Source: Levilactobacillus humaensis
GTDB taxonomy: Bacteria > Bacillota > Bacilli > Lactobacillales > Lactobacillaceae
Reading direction: 5' to 3'
NCBI RefSeq assembly: GCF_024345185.1
Contig: NZ_BROB01000009.1
Coordinates: 1 to 64,000, forward strand
DNA: 64,000 bases
Shown here piece by piece: positions 1 to 7,695 of this stretch; position 1 is the first letter of the stretch; every line of letters begins with the position of its first letter. A program made the position numbers and the translations under genes. The notes beneath the pieces are model-generated. The model saw only the letters and a program-made list of their open reading frames with translations, was not told the origin of the DNA and did no database searches.

Positions 1-3
1 GAA

Positions 4-77
4 TGCTCCTATGCTTGTTTTATTAATTATGGCACAACTGTTCAGAAATTTATGTACCAAATACTAGGATAGGAGCA
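4..77. repeat. 9-bp inverted repeat downstream of the unknown ORF
   Basis: TGCTCCTAT at 4-12 is repeated exactly as its reverse complement at 69-77, just after the stop codon of the minus-strand gene ending at 83. The loop is long (56 bp), so it is not an obvious Rho-independent terminator. It could be a scar or end of a mobile element, or chance. No recombinase or transposase is visible here. Confidence 0.3.
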
Positions 78-82
78 CATGG

Positions 83-844
83 TTATTCAACGTGTGTACC
101 AAAAGAAAACTCAATCTTTTTAACCAAGTCATCTAATGAACCGATGACAATCGCCTGATCTCTTAAATCACCAATTCTTATATTGTCGTGATGTCTCTTT
201 AAAATCTCTAGACCACCCTTTGATGGAAATAATACGAACCTATACTCATATTCACCTGAAAACTTAATCTCCTTTACTAAATTTGCAGCCAATATTGATC
301 CTAACCTCAACGGAATCCGGCCCTTCCACTCACTTTCGGCAATATTTTGAGCCTCTTCTGCCATATATTCTCTCTTTACATAATGTACAGGCGCCTTTAA
401 ATTCCTAATCGGACCTCCTCCATTGAATTTATTCAGTCTTCTTTCAATTCTATTGGCAACAATATTAAAGTCTTTAAAACCAACAATTGTTTTTGGGTAA
501 TCTGTATCATTCATAAGCATTTGATACAGGTCTTTAATCACATCGTACCTAATGATATTTGCAGTTTCTATTCCTGGATGAAGTTGGGTTACGCAAAAAA
601 TATTTGCCGGGTATTTAAAACTTATAGAGTCTGGTAGTCCCTTCAAAGCATTATGCGGATAATATCCACTATAACTCACAGTAGGACTAAATACCCCCTC
701 GTGCTTGTCACCTATGCCTATATTATCGTTAAGTTCTTCAATTTCCCTATACGACACAGTAGAACCAAAATGTAATTCTCCATATTTCAAAAAATTATCA
801 AGATACTTTGTATCAACAAGCTTTAGCACTAATGTTCCAGTCAT
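83..844 (-). CDS. Uncharacterised protein, possible cargo of the rlmH-associated island
   Basis: I do not recognise this 253-residue protein with certainty. The start at 844 is chosen because AAAGGAG lies 8 bases upstream of ATG-ACT-GGA; a longer frame from 871 has no ribosome binding site and would contain that site. No signal peptide or membrane segment is visible. The N-terminal part (a short helical stretch, then GELHFGSTVSYREIEE and GIGDKHEG) and the later EYEYRFVLF resemble the general layout of poorly characterised accessory-region proteins of the DUF2971-like kind; this is a resemblance, not an assignment. The gene is AT-rich like the neighbouring restriction gene and starts 33 bp past the decayed rlmH fragment on the same strand, so it is probably horizontally acquired. 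Confidence 0.7.
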   Translation of the reverse strand: MTGTLVLKLVDTKYLDNFLKYGELHFGSTVSYREIEELNDNIGIGDKHEGVFSPTVSYSGYYPHNALKGLPDSISFKYPANIFCVTQLHPGIETANIIRYDVIKDLYQMLMNDTDYPKTIVGFKDFNIVANRIERRLNKFNGGGPIRNLKAPVHYVKREYMAEEAQNIAESEWKGRIPLRLGSILAANLVKEIKFSGEYEYRFVLFPSKGGLEILKRHHDNIRIGDLRDQAIVIGSLDDLVKKIEFSFGTHVE

Positions 845-877
845 ACAAATTTCTCCTTTGTATTTCTGCAATCTGTA

Positions 878-1190
878 TCACTTACAATGCGGGTACCCCT
901 CATCAATTACAAATGCTCGATAAACTCGTTCCATTAACATCAACCACATCAACTGATATGGCAATGTACCCAAAGATAATCTGAATATCCATAGGCAGCC
1001 AGATTCTGATAAAACTCCTTCGATTCCCCTTCCTGCCCAGGATGGCCAAGACATGAACGTATTAAGCAGTCTCTTAACCTTGTTCAGGATGAGTTCGCCT
1101 TTCGGAGCCATAATCTAGCCCATCTCGGGGTACATCATGCTTCCTTTTTTATCTGAAATCTCGACGATACTGAATTTATAAAAATAGAAA
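878..1190 (-). pseudogene. Decayed second copy of the 3' part of rlmH
   Basis: Read on the minus strand, this stretch aligns with the last ~400 bp of the intact rlmH at 5201-5680. The end reads LPYQLMWLMLMERVYRAF and then VIDEGYPHCK-stop, against [18 protein letters not shown] and [14 protein letters not shown] in the intact gene. Further inside, CCCAGGATGGCCAAG (near 1035-1050) and CTCGACGATACTGAATTTA (near 1161-1180) match intact rlmH almost exactly. About 90 bp of the middle is missing and the 5' third is absent, so no functional SPOUT methyltransferase can be made. A 77-residue frame survives but lacks the glycine-rich SAM loop. It is most simply the scar of a duplication or site-specific insertion at the rlmH 3' end. 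Confidence 0.85.
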
Positions 1191-1293
1191 ATCCACTTAG
1201 CAGACAATATCAAGTGCTTCCGTATTCACCGAATAAACTATACGTAATTAATCTAAAACTTCCATCCGTAATAAAAGTATCTGTTCAAAACTA

Positions 1294-4200
1294 CTAATCA
1301 TCAATATCAAAATCACGAACCTTTTGTTTTTGATCTTCTGACAGCAGAAAATAATCCATAACTTTCTCGTCTATTTCATCATTTAAATTAATGATATCTT
1401 CACGAAGATTACTTTTTACTGCATGTAGCATTCTAGTAGCCATCTCTCCCAATTCTCTTTGCTCTTTTTCAGATACTTTCGGAACAATTAACTGTTTGAT
1501 TTGATAATTACGCATGGCAGGAAAAGTACTTCTTTGCAAAAAATCAAACTTTGTTAATCCATAGTAAGATTCCACTTTAGATTCTAATACGGCCAAAAGA
1601 AACAACGGATCAACTCTTATCCTGCTAATGATTTTAAATTTCTGTTCGTTAAGTATTGTATCTTTTACATAAGTAATTACAAAAGGATAATTATCAGTAG
1701 CCAAAACCTGTCTTATTAACAATCGTGGACCCATAAAATTCTCAATTTTTCTTTTCGCTGCTAAATGACTGCCATATCTTAAATATCTTCCATCCCAATT
1801 GTCCCCATATCTGTGAATCATATCTAAGAATGGAAAATAGTTTTTATCCTTTTTAGATGTTGAAAAGAAATCATTATTCGTCTTAAATCTATCTAATGCT
1901 CTGTCGTTTTCAACATTTATTGGTTGCTCTGGATCACCCTTACCACCTTCAAATACTTTCAATCCGTCATATATATGAGCTACTGTGTCCAACATCTTAC
2001 CATTTTCATTCATAGTATCTATTACCTTAGAATCAGTTTTAAAGGCTGAGATGGAAAACACACTTTTCGATAATAAATCTTTTGGGGCTATAACAATTGG
2101 AGTACTCATAATTCCCTTATGCAACTCCACCATTTTTACCTTTGTCGGCTTCTTTAACACGGAGCTTATGATACAGTTATCGACTGAAGCATCTGGAAAT
2201 ATTCGATCCTTTGAATTTAATATAAACAAATCTCCAGTATTTTTTAGAAGATAGCGTCTTAATCCCCCATACTGTTTTACAGTCATAAAAGAGTTAGGTA
2301 TTATCATACTAAATATTCCATTGTTATTTAACAGTTTAAACGCCAAGTTTAAAAACAAACCAAATGTATTGGCTTGGTAGTCATTCAAATCATACTCACG
2401 GCTAAAATATTCTTTTTGAGAATCAGTAAACGGAGACCCGACACGAGAATATATATACGGAGGATTCATAATGATTGCATCAAATCCTTTAAAATCACCA
2501 TCTCCATCCAAAACCTCCGGAAATTCCATCCGCCATTCCAATCCTGAATTAAATATTGGTTTGTTAACCTGATTCTGCCATTTTTCCCACGCTTGACGTT
2601 CCTTAACCTTTAAATTCTCAATTCGTTCCTGCTGCTTTTTTAAAGTTTTAGGATTTGAATCTTCAAAAATGTCGATAGTACCAGCCTTGGCCAATTGACG
2701 CTGATATTTTTTCCATTCTTTTCTCTCTGGAATATCGAAACTAGTATAAATTCTACTCTTTATTCTGCTTATTTCATTAGTGAGATCAGCCTTAATTCGC
2801 TTATCATGCGTGTTTTTATACTTAAAAACTTTCTCATAATAATCATTTAAATGTATAACATCGAATCTTTTATCAATCAAGCTATCCCCATCGATACTTG
2901 TATCCAATGGAATATTATGTAACAGACTATCACCAATCTTTATGTTGATATCAATATTTGGCAATGTTGTTAGCTCCTCGATTCCATCTTCTACTTTATA
3001 ATAAGAATTTTTTAACAACTCAATCCAGAGTCGTAATCGGCAGATATTCACTGAATTAGGATTGATATCAACACCAAATAAGCAGTTTTCAATACACTTT
3101 CTTTTCTCATGGAAAATAACTTTCTGAATTTTTGTACTAAACGCGTCTCCTCTTTTATATAAAATATTGTCACCATTTATATCTTGAAAGATAAGCTCAT
3201 CATTGACAACTCTGCACTGAACTTTATTAAGCACGCTACCGTCACGGTTCATTAAACATCCAAGTTCTACTTTTGCAGCAATAATTTCATTTAATACCGA
3301 TACCAGAAAATGTCCTGATCCCACTGCTGGATCACATATTTTTATCTTATCAATAATGTCACTTAACTCTTTAAATGCCTCCACACCATCCCTCACATTA
3401 ATATTAGTACTAATATCTTCAAAACTATGACAACTCCAACCTTTTATCTCATTTACTTTTTTAGTGATAGTTTGTCGTACAAGTCTTCGACTCATAAACA
3501 TTGTGGTAGTTCCCGGGGTGAAGAATGAACCATCTTTATATCCATTGATTTTTTCAAAAATCAATCCAAGAACAGATGCATTAATTAAGGTACTCTGGTC
3601 GTGCTGCTTGTTTTGAATCGAGGTGGTAAAATCATATGCATTTAAAAAATCAAAAAGATACTTTAATAATTTCGTTTTACCTGTTTTCCGTTTTCGATTA
3701 CTATTTTTTAATACCGTTTTATTGTAATATTCAATATCCATTTCATTTAGCCCAGAAATACTAGTCCCTAAACTAGATTTCTCTAATCTATCCAATTCAA
3801 ACAAACTGCTATTCAAATAAGGAACATGTGGATACTTATTGCTGAGCTTTTCATTACGCTCTGTTCTTTGCTTAGCTAGTATCCCAAAAAACAAAGCATT
3901 CAAGTCATCAAATGATTTTATTTTATCAGTGTTTAAGAAACTATATCCGTCATCATTACCATTAAAACTAATTAGCTGACTTTCCAGTAATTTTAGAAAG
4001 AGTATACGATTTATCCAAACTACCGATAATGAAATAGCATTATCAAATTGTTTCTCTACTGGAACGTCTCGTAAATCTAAAGCTTGAATTGTACTTTCTA
4101 TTAAAGAACCCTCTTGTCGATTACTTTTATCAAACCTAGTAATTATATGTTTTTTTTCAGAAATCACATCTTGCAATCCCATTATATATAGCAATTCATC

Positions 4201-4968
4201 ATAAAAGCGCTTATTAAGCCGGTTAGAATCCGTAAATACTTCCTGATTCAGTAAATTTTCCGGGGTAAAAAAACGATATAATTGTGTCACGTTTGTGGTC
4301 TTTAACTGTATGTTATTTTGTCGCTTAGCTTTTTGTGCATCTATTAAATTAAAATGCGTTATCGCAATACCTGCATTCATTGCTTCTTCAATTGCTGGTG
4401 AAACAACATTCTTATACAGAAAATCAGTACTACTACTAGCTAATTGTCCTTTTTGCCAACTGCGATAAAGCTTTATGAGTTTATTTTTCTTAATAAAAAA
4501 TTTTTCAATTTGCTCTGAACTAATCACAAACCAGGACAATCCATTTGTCACAATGCACCTTTTAATTTCTATATTGTTATTATCCAAGCGCTCCTTCAGA
4601 TAATATGAAATCACTTCCTGAAATGCCTTAGTATTAAGATTCTCTGAGGTCATCATCTCTGCATCATTGGTGGTGCTTTTTGTCTCAATTAAAACTCCAA
4701 TCGTAGATTCTGCCGTTTTTCCATTAAAGATGACCAGATCATCTCTGCCATAAGTATTGATGTAGTTCCCGCTTTTAAAAACATAATCCTTTAAAAAATC
4801 TCGTAATATATTCTTTTGATTTTCCTCTGTTTCAGCATAGTGTTCACGCAGTGTTGTCATATATGCCACTAGTCCCTGTTCAAAGCTTCTTTTAGCCTCT
4901 TCTTGTGGCATGATTGCCTGAACTGCTTTATTGATACTTTCTTTTAATTTGAGCCTTTTTATAGCCAT
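1294..4968 (-). CDS. Type IIG (Eco57I-like) restriction endonuclease-methyltransferase
   Basis: A single 1224-residue polypeptide that would both methylate and cut DNA. The N-terminal ~150 residues carry a PD-(D/E)xK-type nuclease signature: Asp76/Asp77 in GRDDLVIF and Glu95-x-Lys97 in VLIETKS. A long helical connector follows, then the gamma-class N6-adenine methyltransferase core with motif I DPAVGSGHF (about residue 545) and motif IV NPPY (about 833). The C-terminal ~350 residues would be the target recognition domain. Length and order are typical of Type IIG enzymes. The start at 4968 has GGAGG spaced 7 bases upstream; the frame extends six codons further without a better site. The gene is much more AT-rich than its neighbours, which suggests transfer. 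No separate specificity or methylase gene is present. The recognition sequence cannot be read from sequence. Confidence 0.92.
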   Translation of the reverse strand: MAIKRLKLKESINKAVQAIMPQEEAKRSFEQGLVAYMTTLREHYAETEENQKNILRDFLKDYVFKSGNYINTYGRDDLVIFNGKTAESTIGVLIETKSTTNDAEMMTSENLNTKAFQEVISYYLKERLDNNNIEIKRCIVTNGLSWFVISSEQIEKFFIKKNKLIKLYRSWQKGQLASSSTDFLYKNVVSPAIEEAMNAGIAITHFNLIDAQKAKRQNNIQLKTTNVTQLYRFFTPENLLNQEVFTDSNRLNKRFYDELLYIMGLQDVISEKKHIITRFDKSNRQEGSLIESTIQALDLRDVPVEKQFDNAISLSVVWINRILFLKLLESQLISFNGNDDGYSFLNTDKIKSFDDLNALFFGILAKQRTERNEKLSNKYPHVPYLNSSLFELDRLEKSSLGTSISGLNEMDIEYYNKTVLKNSNRKRKTGKTKLLKYLFDFLNAYDFTTSIQNKQHDQSTLINASVLGLIFEKINGYKDGSFFTPGTTTMFMSRRLVRQTITKKVNEIKGWSCHSFEDISTNINVRDGVEAFKELSDIIDKIKICDPAVGSGHFLVSVLNEIIAAKVELGCLMNRDGSVLNKVQCRVVNDELIFQDINGDNILYKRGDAFSTKIQKVIFHEKRKCIENCLFGVDINPNSVNICRLRLWIELLKNSYYKVEDGIEELTTLPNIDINIKIGDSLLHNIPLDTSIDGDSLIDKRFDVIHLNDYYEKVFKYKNTHDKRIKADLTNEISRIKSRIYTSFDIPERKEWKKYQRQLAKAGTIDIFEDSNPKTLKKQQERIENLKVKERQAWEKWQNQVNKPIFNSGLEWRMEFPEVLDGDGDFKGFDAIIMNPPYIYSRVGSPFTDSQKEYFSREYDLNDYQANTFGLFLNLAFKLLNNNGIFSMIIPNSFMTVKQYGGLRRYLLKNTGDLFILNSKDRIFPDASVDNCIISSVLKKPTKVKMVELHKGIMSTPIVIAPKDLLSKSVFSISAFKTDSKVIDTMNENGKMLDTVAHIYDGLKVFEGGKGDPEQPINVENDRALDRFKTNNDFFSTSKKDKNYFPFLDMIHRYGDNWDGRYLRYGSHLAAKRKIENFMGPRLLIRQVLATDNYPFVITYVKDTILNEQKFKIISRIRVDPLFLLAVLESKVESYYGLTKFDFLQRSTFPAMRNYQIKQLIVPKVSEKEQRELGEMATRMLHAVKSNLREDIINLNDEIDEKVMDYFLLSEDQKQKVRDFDIDD

Positions 4969-4993
4969 TATGTTTCCTCCAATCAATTAAAAC

Positions 4994-5032
4994 ATAGCAT
5001 AGATGCTATTTAACAAAGTGCTCGTGTAGCAC
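4994..5032. promoter_or_regulatory. Two palindromes in the leader of the restriction gene
   Basis: ATAGCAT-AG-ATGCTAT (4994-5009) and GTGCT-cgtgt-AGCAC (5018-5032) are perfect inverted repeats 26-64 bp upstream of the restriction gene start, in an AT-rich stretch. They could be operator sites or RNA hairpins limiting expression of the nuclease. No controller protein gene is visible nearby. Confidence 0.35.
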
Positions 5033-5139
5033 GTTATAACTTAACCTTCCTCACTAGTCCATACTTCGATTGATTAATAAATATAGGCTAACATACTACT
5101 ATCCTATAACGTTAATCACTCAATTTATGGTCATCACCA

Positions 5140-5160
5140 TCACTTATGATACGGACTCCC
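5140..5160 (-). other. attB/attL-like copy of the rlmH 3' end
   Basis: TCACTTATGATACGGACTCCC matches 18 of 21 bases of the end of rlmH (5201-5221). On the minus strand it reads GGG AGT CCG TAT CAT AAG TGA, coding Gly-Ser-Pro-Tyr-His-Lys-stop, the same peptide as the rlmH terminus with three synonymous codon changes. It lies 61 bp beyond the real rlmH stop and is not part of a gene. The likely meaning is an attachment-site repeat left by insertion into rlmH, as in staphylococcal SCC elements. Confidence 0.7.
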
Positions 5161-5200
5161 ATAACCACTCACTCAGCGATTAATCCCAAGAAAAACCGCG

Positions 5201-5221
5201 TCACTTATGATATGGAGACCC
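5201..5221 (-). other. SCC-type attachment core at the rlmH 3' end
   Basis: The last seven codons of rlmH (GGG TCT CCA TAT CAT AAG TGA) include TATCATAAGTGA. This corresponds to the TATCATAAATGA core used by Ccr serine recombinases in staphylococcal orfX/rlmH. The 12-bp core is repeated exactly at 5140-5151. Use as an att site here is inferred. Confidence 0.6.
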
Positions 5222-5680
5222 CTCATTAATCATAAACGCCCGATAAACCTGCTCCGTCAACACCAGCCGCATCAACTGATGAGGCAGCGTGAACCGGCCA
5301 AAGGAGATCTGAGTATTCGCCCGTTTCAACACAGCTGGCGTCAGTCCCAGGGACCCGCCGATGACGAAGGTGATGTCTGAGTGGCCGTAGGTGGTCAAGT
5401 CCTTCAATTCCTTGGCAAACTCCTCGGATGACCGTTCCTTGCCCAGGATGGCCAAGGCATAGACGTATTCGCGGTCCTTAATCTTGCTCAGGATACGTTC
5501 GCCCTCCGCGGCCATGACCTGGTCCATTTCGGCCTGTGACATGCTTTCGGGGGCCTTTTCATCCGGCACCTCGACGATACTGAATTTACAGAAACGAGAG
5601 AGCCGTTTGGCATACTCCGCGATCCCCTGTTTAAAGTACTTTTCCTTTAACTTCCCGACGACGACAAACTTGATGTTCAT
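5201..5680 (-). CDS. rlmH: 23S rRNA (pseudouridine-1915-N3) methyltransferase RlmH
   Basis: A 159-residue SPOUT-family enzyme, the standard length, that methylates pseudouridine 1915 in helix 69 of 23S rRNA on assembled ribosomes using SAM. The knotted SAM-binding loop is visible as [10 protein letters not shown], and the conserved C-terminal tail as [16 protein letters not shown]. The start at 5680 ([11 protein letters not shown]) has AGGAGG about 6 bases upstream; an upstream GTG frame adds six residues without support. Its place at the end of the walRK locus is normal for Firmicutes. The 3' end is repeated twice downstream (5140-5160 and 878-1190), so the gene sits at the junction of core chromosome and an accessory island while staying intact. 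Confidence 0.97.
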   Translation of the reverse strand: MNIKFVVVGKLKEKYFKQGIAEYAKRLSRFCKFSIVEVPDEKAPESMSQAEMDQVMAAEGERILSKIKDREYVYALAILGKERSSEEFAKELKDLTTYGHSDITFVIGGSLGLTPAVLKRANTQISFGRFTLPHQLMRLVLTEQVYRAFMINEGSPYHK

Positions 5681-5701
5681 AATTATCCTCCTATGCACAG
5701 G

Positions 5702-6029
5702 TTATCCACAAAGTTATCCACAGGTGGACAAACGCTGTTCCTAGATATTGGGGGTAAACGATGTCCGACCTACGACATCTATTTTTTCAAAAAAAGTCAA
5801 TGCTTTTTCAGTTATCCACCGTTGTCCCCCGAAACGGGCGTTCGGGGCTACCGCTTACAATCCCCGTCACGTCGCGCTTTTGACTATCAATTTTTCAATA
5901 AAAATGTTTCTGTCCACAGTTATCCACCGAACCTGTGGATAACTTTTACACCGGTTCCAACCGCGGTACTATCCTGTTTATAAGTTATCCACCGCAACTT
6001 CGGTCCGCTTATCCCCCAAGTTATCCACA
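5702..6029. promoter_or_regulatory. DnaA-box cluster between rlmH and htrA
   Basis: The 547-bp gap between rlmH and htrA holds at least four perfect DnaA boxes: TTATCCACA at 5702-5710, 5714-5722 and 6021-6029, and its reverse complement at 5934-5942. Three TTATCCACC near-boxes lie at 5812-5820, 5920-5928 and 5985-5993, and a weaker TTATCCCCC at 6009-6017. The overlapping short reading frames here arise from the repeats and are not genes. Such clusters outside oriC titrate or reload DnaA. My recollection is that Bacillus subtilis has a DnaA-box cluster at yydA (its rlmH), which would make the location conserved. Confidence 0.85.
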
Positions 6030-6175
6030 AACGAAATTTCAAAAAATTTCCGCCCTGAATTACCCAAGGCCTTGGCAACCTCTTCGTTCGGCTCCTTATC
6101 CAATGACGACCGCTTTCACTCGAGTTCGCCACCCCCGAAACTTCGGCTTTTCAATTAATAGTTTATCACAGCAAA

Positions 6176-6209
6176 AAACGCCGGCGGAGAAAATCTCCAG
6201 CGGCGTTTT
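6176..6209 (-). terminator. Rho-independent terminator after htrA
   Basis: On the minus strand CGCCGCTGGAG-atttt-CTCCGCCGGCG forms a strong hairpin followed by a run of T, about 20 bp past the htrA stop. Confidence 0.85.
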
Positions 6210-6227
6210 CAATTTCACAGGTTTAAT

Positions 6228-7574
6228 TTAGCTTTCTGACGTGGCACTCGTCGTCTTACTCAACTGTGAGGACGTCTCGGTCAGCTTGACCTTCGTGGTC
6301 TTCTTCTTCCCGTTATGGTAGTACGTCAGCGAAACGGTATCGTTCAACTTGTACTTGTACAGGAGGTCTCGCAGCGTTGACTGGTCAGAAATCTCATGTC
6401 CACCCAACTCGGTAATAACGTCGTACTTGGCCAAACCAGCCTTCTTAGCGGGTGAATCTGCGGACGCGCTCATCACAACAACCCCAGCATCCACGCTAGA
6501 TGGCAACTTCAGGACTGACTTCTGTTGCGAGCTGGAAACGTTGGCGAGGTCCACGTAGGTGATCCCTAACGCTGGCCGCACAACCTTCCCCTTCTTAACC
6601 AGTTGATTGATGATGTTGACCACTTCGTTGGATGGAATGGCAAAGCCCATCCCCTCAACACTGGTCCCTTCGGCATCACTGGCAATCTTGGAAGAGGTAA
6701 TCCCGACAACCTGGCCACCGACGTTAATCAGCGCCCCACCGGAGTTCCCGGGGTTAATGGCGGCATCGGTTTGGATAACCGTGGCATTCCCGGTCTGAGT
6801 CCCGGCGGAATTCGTGGTTTCAATCGTCCGTTTCTTAGCGGAAATGATCCCTTCGGTTAAGGACGTCGCGTACTGGCTACCCAGTGGCGACCCAATGGCT
6901 AACGCGGTCTCACCGACCTTAATGTCATCGGAATTCCCGAATGAAGCGATGGTCTTCAAGGACGCGCCGTTAACCTTCAGCACAGCCAAGTCGGTGACGG
7001 AATCTTTTCCGACCAACTTCGCCTGAAGCTGCTTCCCAGAGCTCGTCACCACGCGCAGTGCGGATGACCCAGACACCACGTGGTTATTGGTCACGATGTA
7101 GGCCGTGTTGCCGTCCTTCTTATAAACAACCCCGGACCCTTCGGAGGCTTCCTCTAAGGCTGCCTTAGACGAACTAGAATCCGAAGACGATGAGGAATCC
7201 TGACCGAACAATTGGCCCAACGTGCTGTTACTACTGCTTTGATTCTGCAGGTTGACCACGGAGACCATGGCCCCCTTCACCTTGTTAAAGGCTTTGGTGG
7301 ATTGACTGCTGACGTTGACCGTCACATTTGAGGTCTTGGTATTCCCGGTCGAATTACTACCACTAGGAACTGCCGTATCATTAATCCCGCTATTATTAAA
7401 GTAAGTAATTCCACCATAGGCGGCACCCCCACCTAATAGTCCGGCAACCAGTGCCGTCACAGCTACCTTTGTCAGGGTTAAACCGCCGCGTTTACGGGTC
7501 TGAGGTGTTGGTGTTTCTTGGTTATTATCATTAGATTTATTATTTTGATTATTATTATCCATCATATTGCGCAA
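6228..7574 (-). CDS. htrA: Membrane-anchored serine protease HtrA (DegP family)
   Basis: A surface quality-control protease that degrades misfolded exported proteins. A short Asn/Gln-rich cytoplasmic tail is followed by one membrane anchor (TKVAVTALVAGLLGGGAAYG), an extracellular Ser/Thr-rich linker, a trypsin-like domain and a C-terminal PDZ domain (about residues 320-425). The catalytic triad is complete: His165 in VTNNHVVSG, Asp195 in SVTDLAVL and Ser278 in NPGNSGGAL. The start is uncertain. GAGGAGGG lies 10 bases before a TTG at 7574 but 19 bases before ATG-ATG at 7565, and an ATG at 7598 has no ribosome binding site. I use the TTG. It sits at the end of the walRK locus, as in many lactic acid bacteria, with its own terminator. 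Confidence 0.93.
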   Translation of the reverse strand: MRNMMDNNNQNNKSNDNNQETPTPQTRKRGGLTLTKVAVTALVAGLLGGGAAYGGITYFNNSGINDTAVPSGSNSTGNTKTSNVTVNVSSQSTKAFNKVKGAMVSVVNLQNQSSSNSTLGQLFGQDSSSSSDSSSSKAALEEASEGSGVVYKKDGNTAYIVTNNHVVSGSSALRVVTSSGKQLQAKLVGKDSVTDLAVLKVNGASLKTIASFGNSDDIKVGETALAIGSPLGSQYATSLTEGIISAKKRTIETTNSAGTQTGNATVIQTDAAINPGNSGGALINVGGQVVGITSSKIASDAEGTSVEGMGFAIPSNEVVNIINQLVKKGKVVRPALGITYVDLANVSSSQQKSVLKLPSSVDAGVVVMSASADSPAKKAGLAKYDVITELGGHEISDQSTLRDLLYKYKLNDTVSLTYYHNGKKKTTKVKLTETSSQLSKTTSATSES

Positions 7575-7695
7575 AAAGCGCGAACCCTCCTCAATCATCG
7601 ATCGGGTGTCACCGACCGCTAGTTTAGTAACTTCTATGTTACCCGGATCCTGTGAATTTTTTTTGATAAATAGATGGTGAAATCCTAAAGTTTTC

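Noticed and set aside
878..1111. 77-residue frame as a functional small protein
   Set aside because: Its sequence is the frameshifted and deleted remains of rlmH; the SAM-binding loop is missing.
1..5700. A complete SCC element or prophage
   Set aside because: No ccr recombinase, integrase, or phage structural gene is present in the window. Only att-like repeats and cargo are visible, so I claim a scar or an element edge, not a full element.
5693..6231. Several short frames on both strands between rlmH and htrA
   Set aside because: They are built from repeated DnaA boxes and their flanks; amino-acid content is box-derived and start sites are poor.
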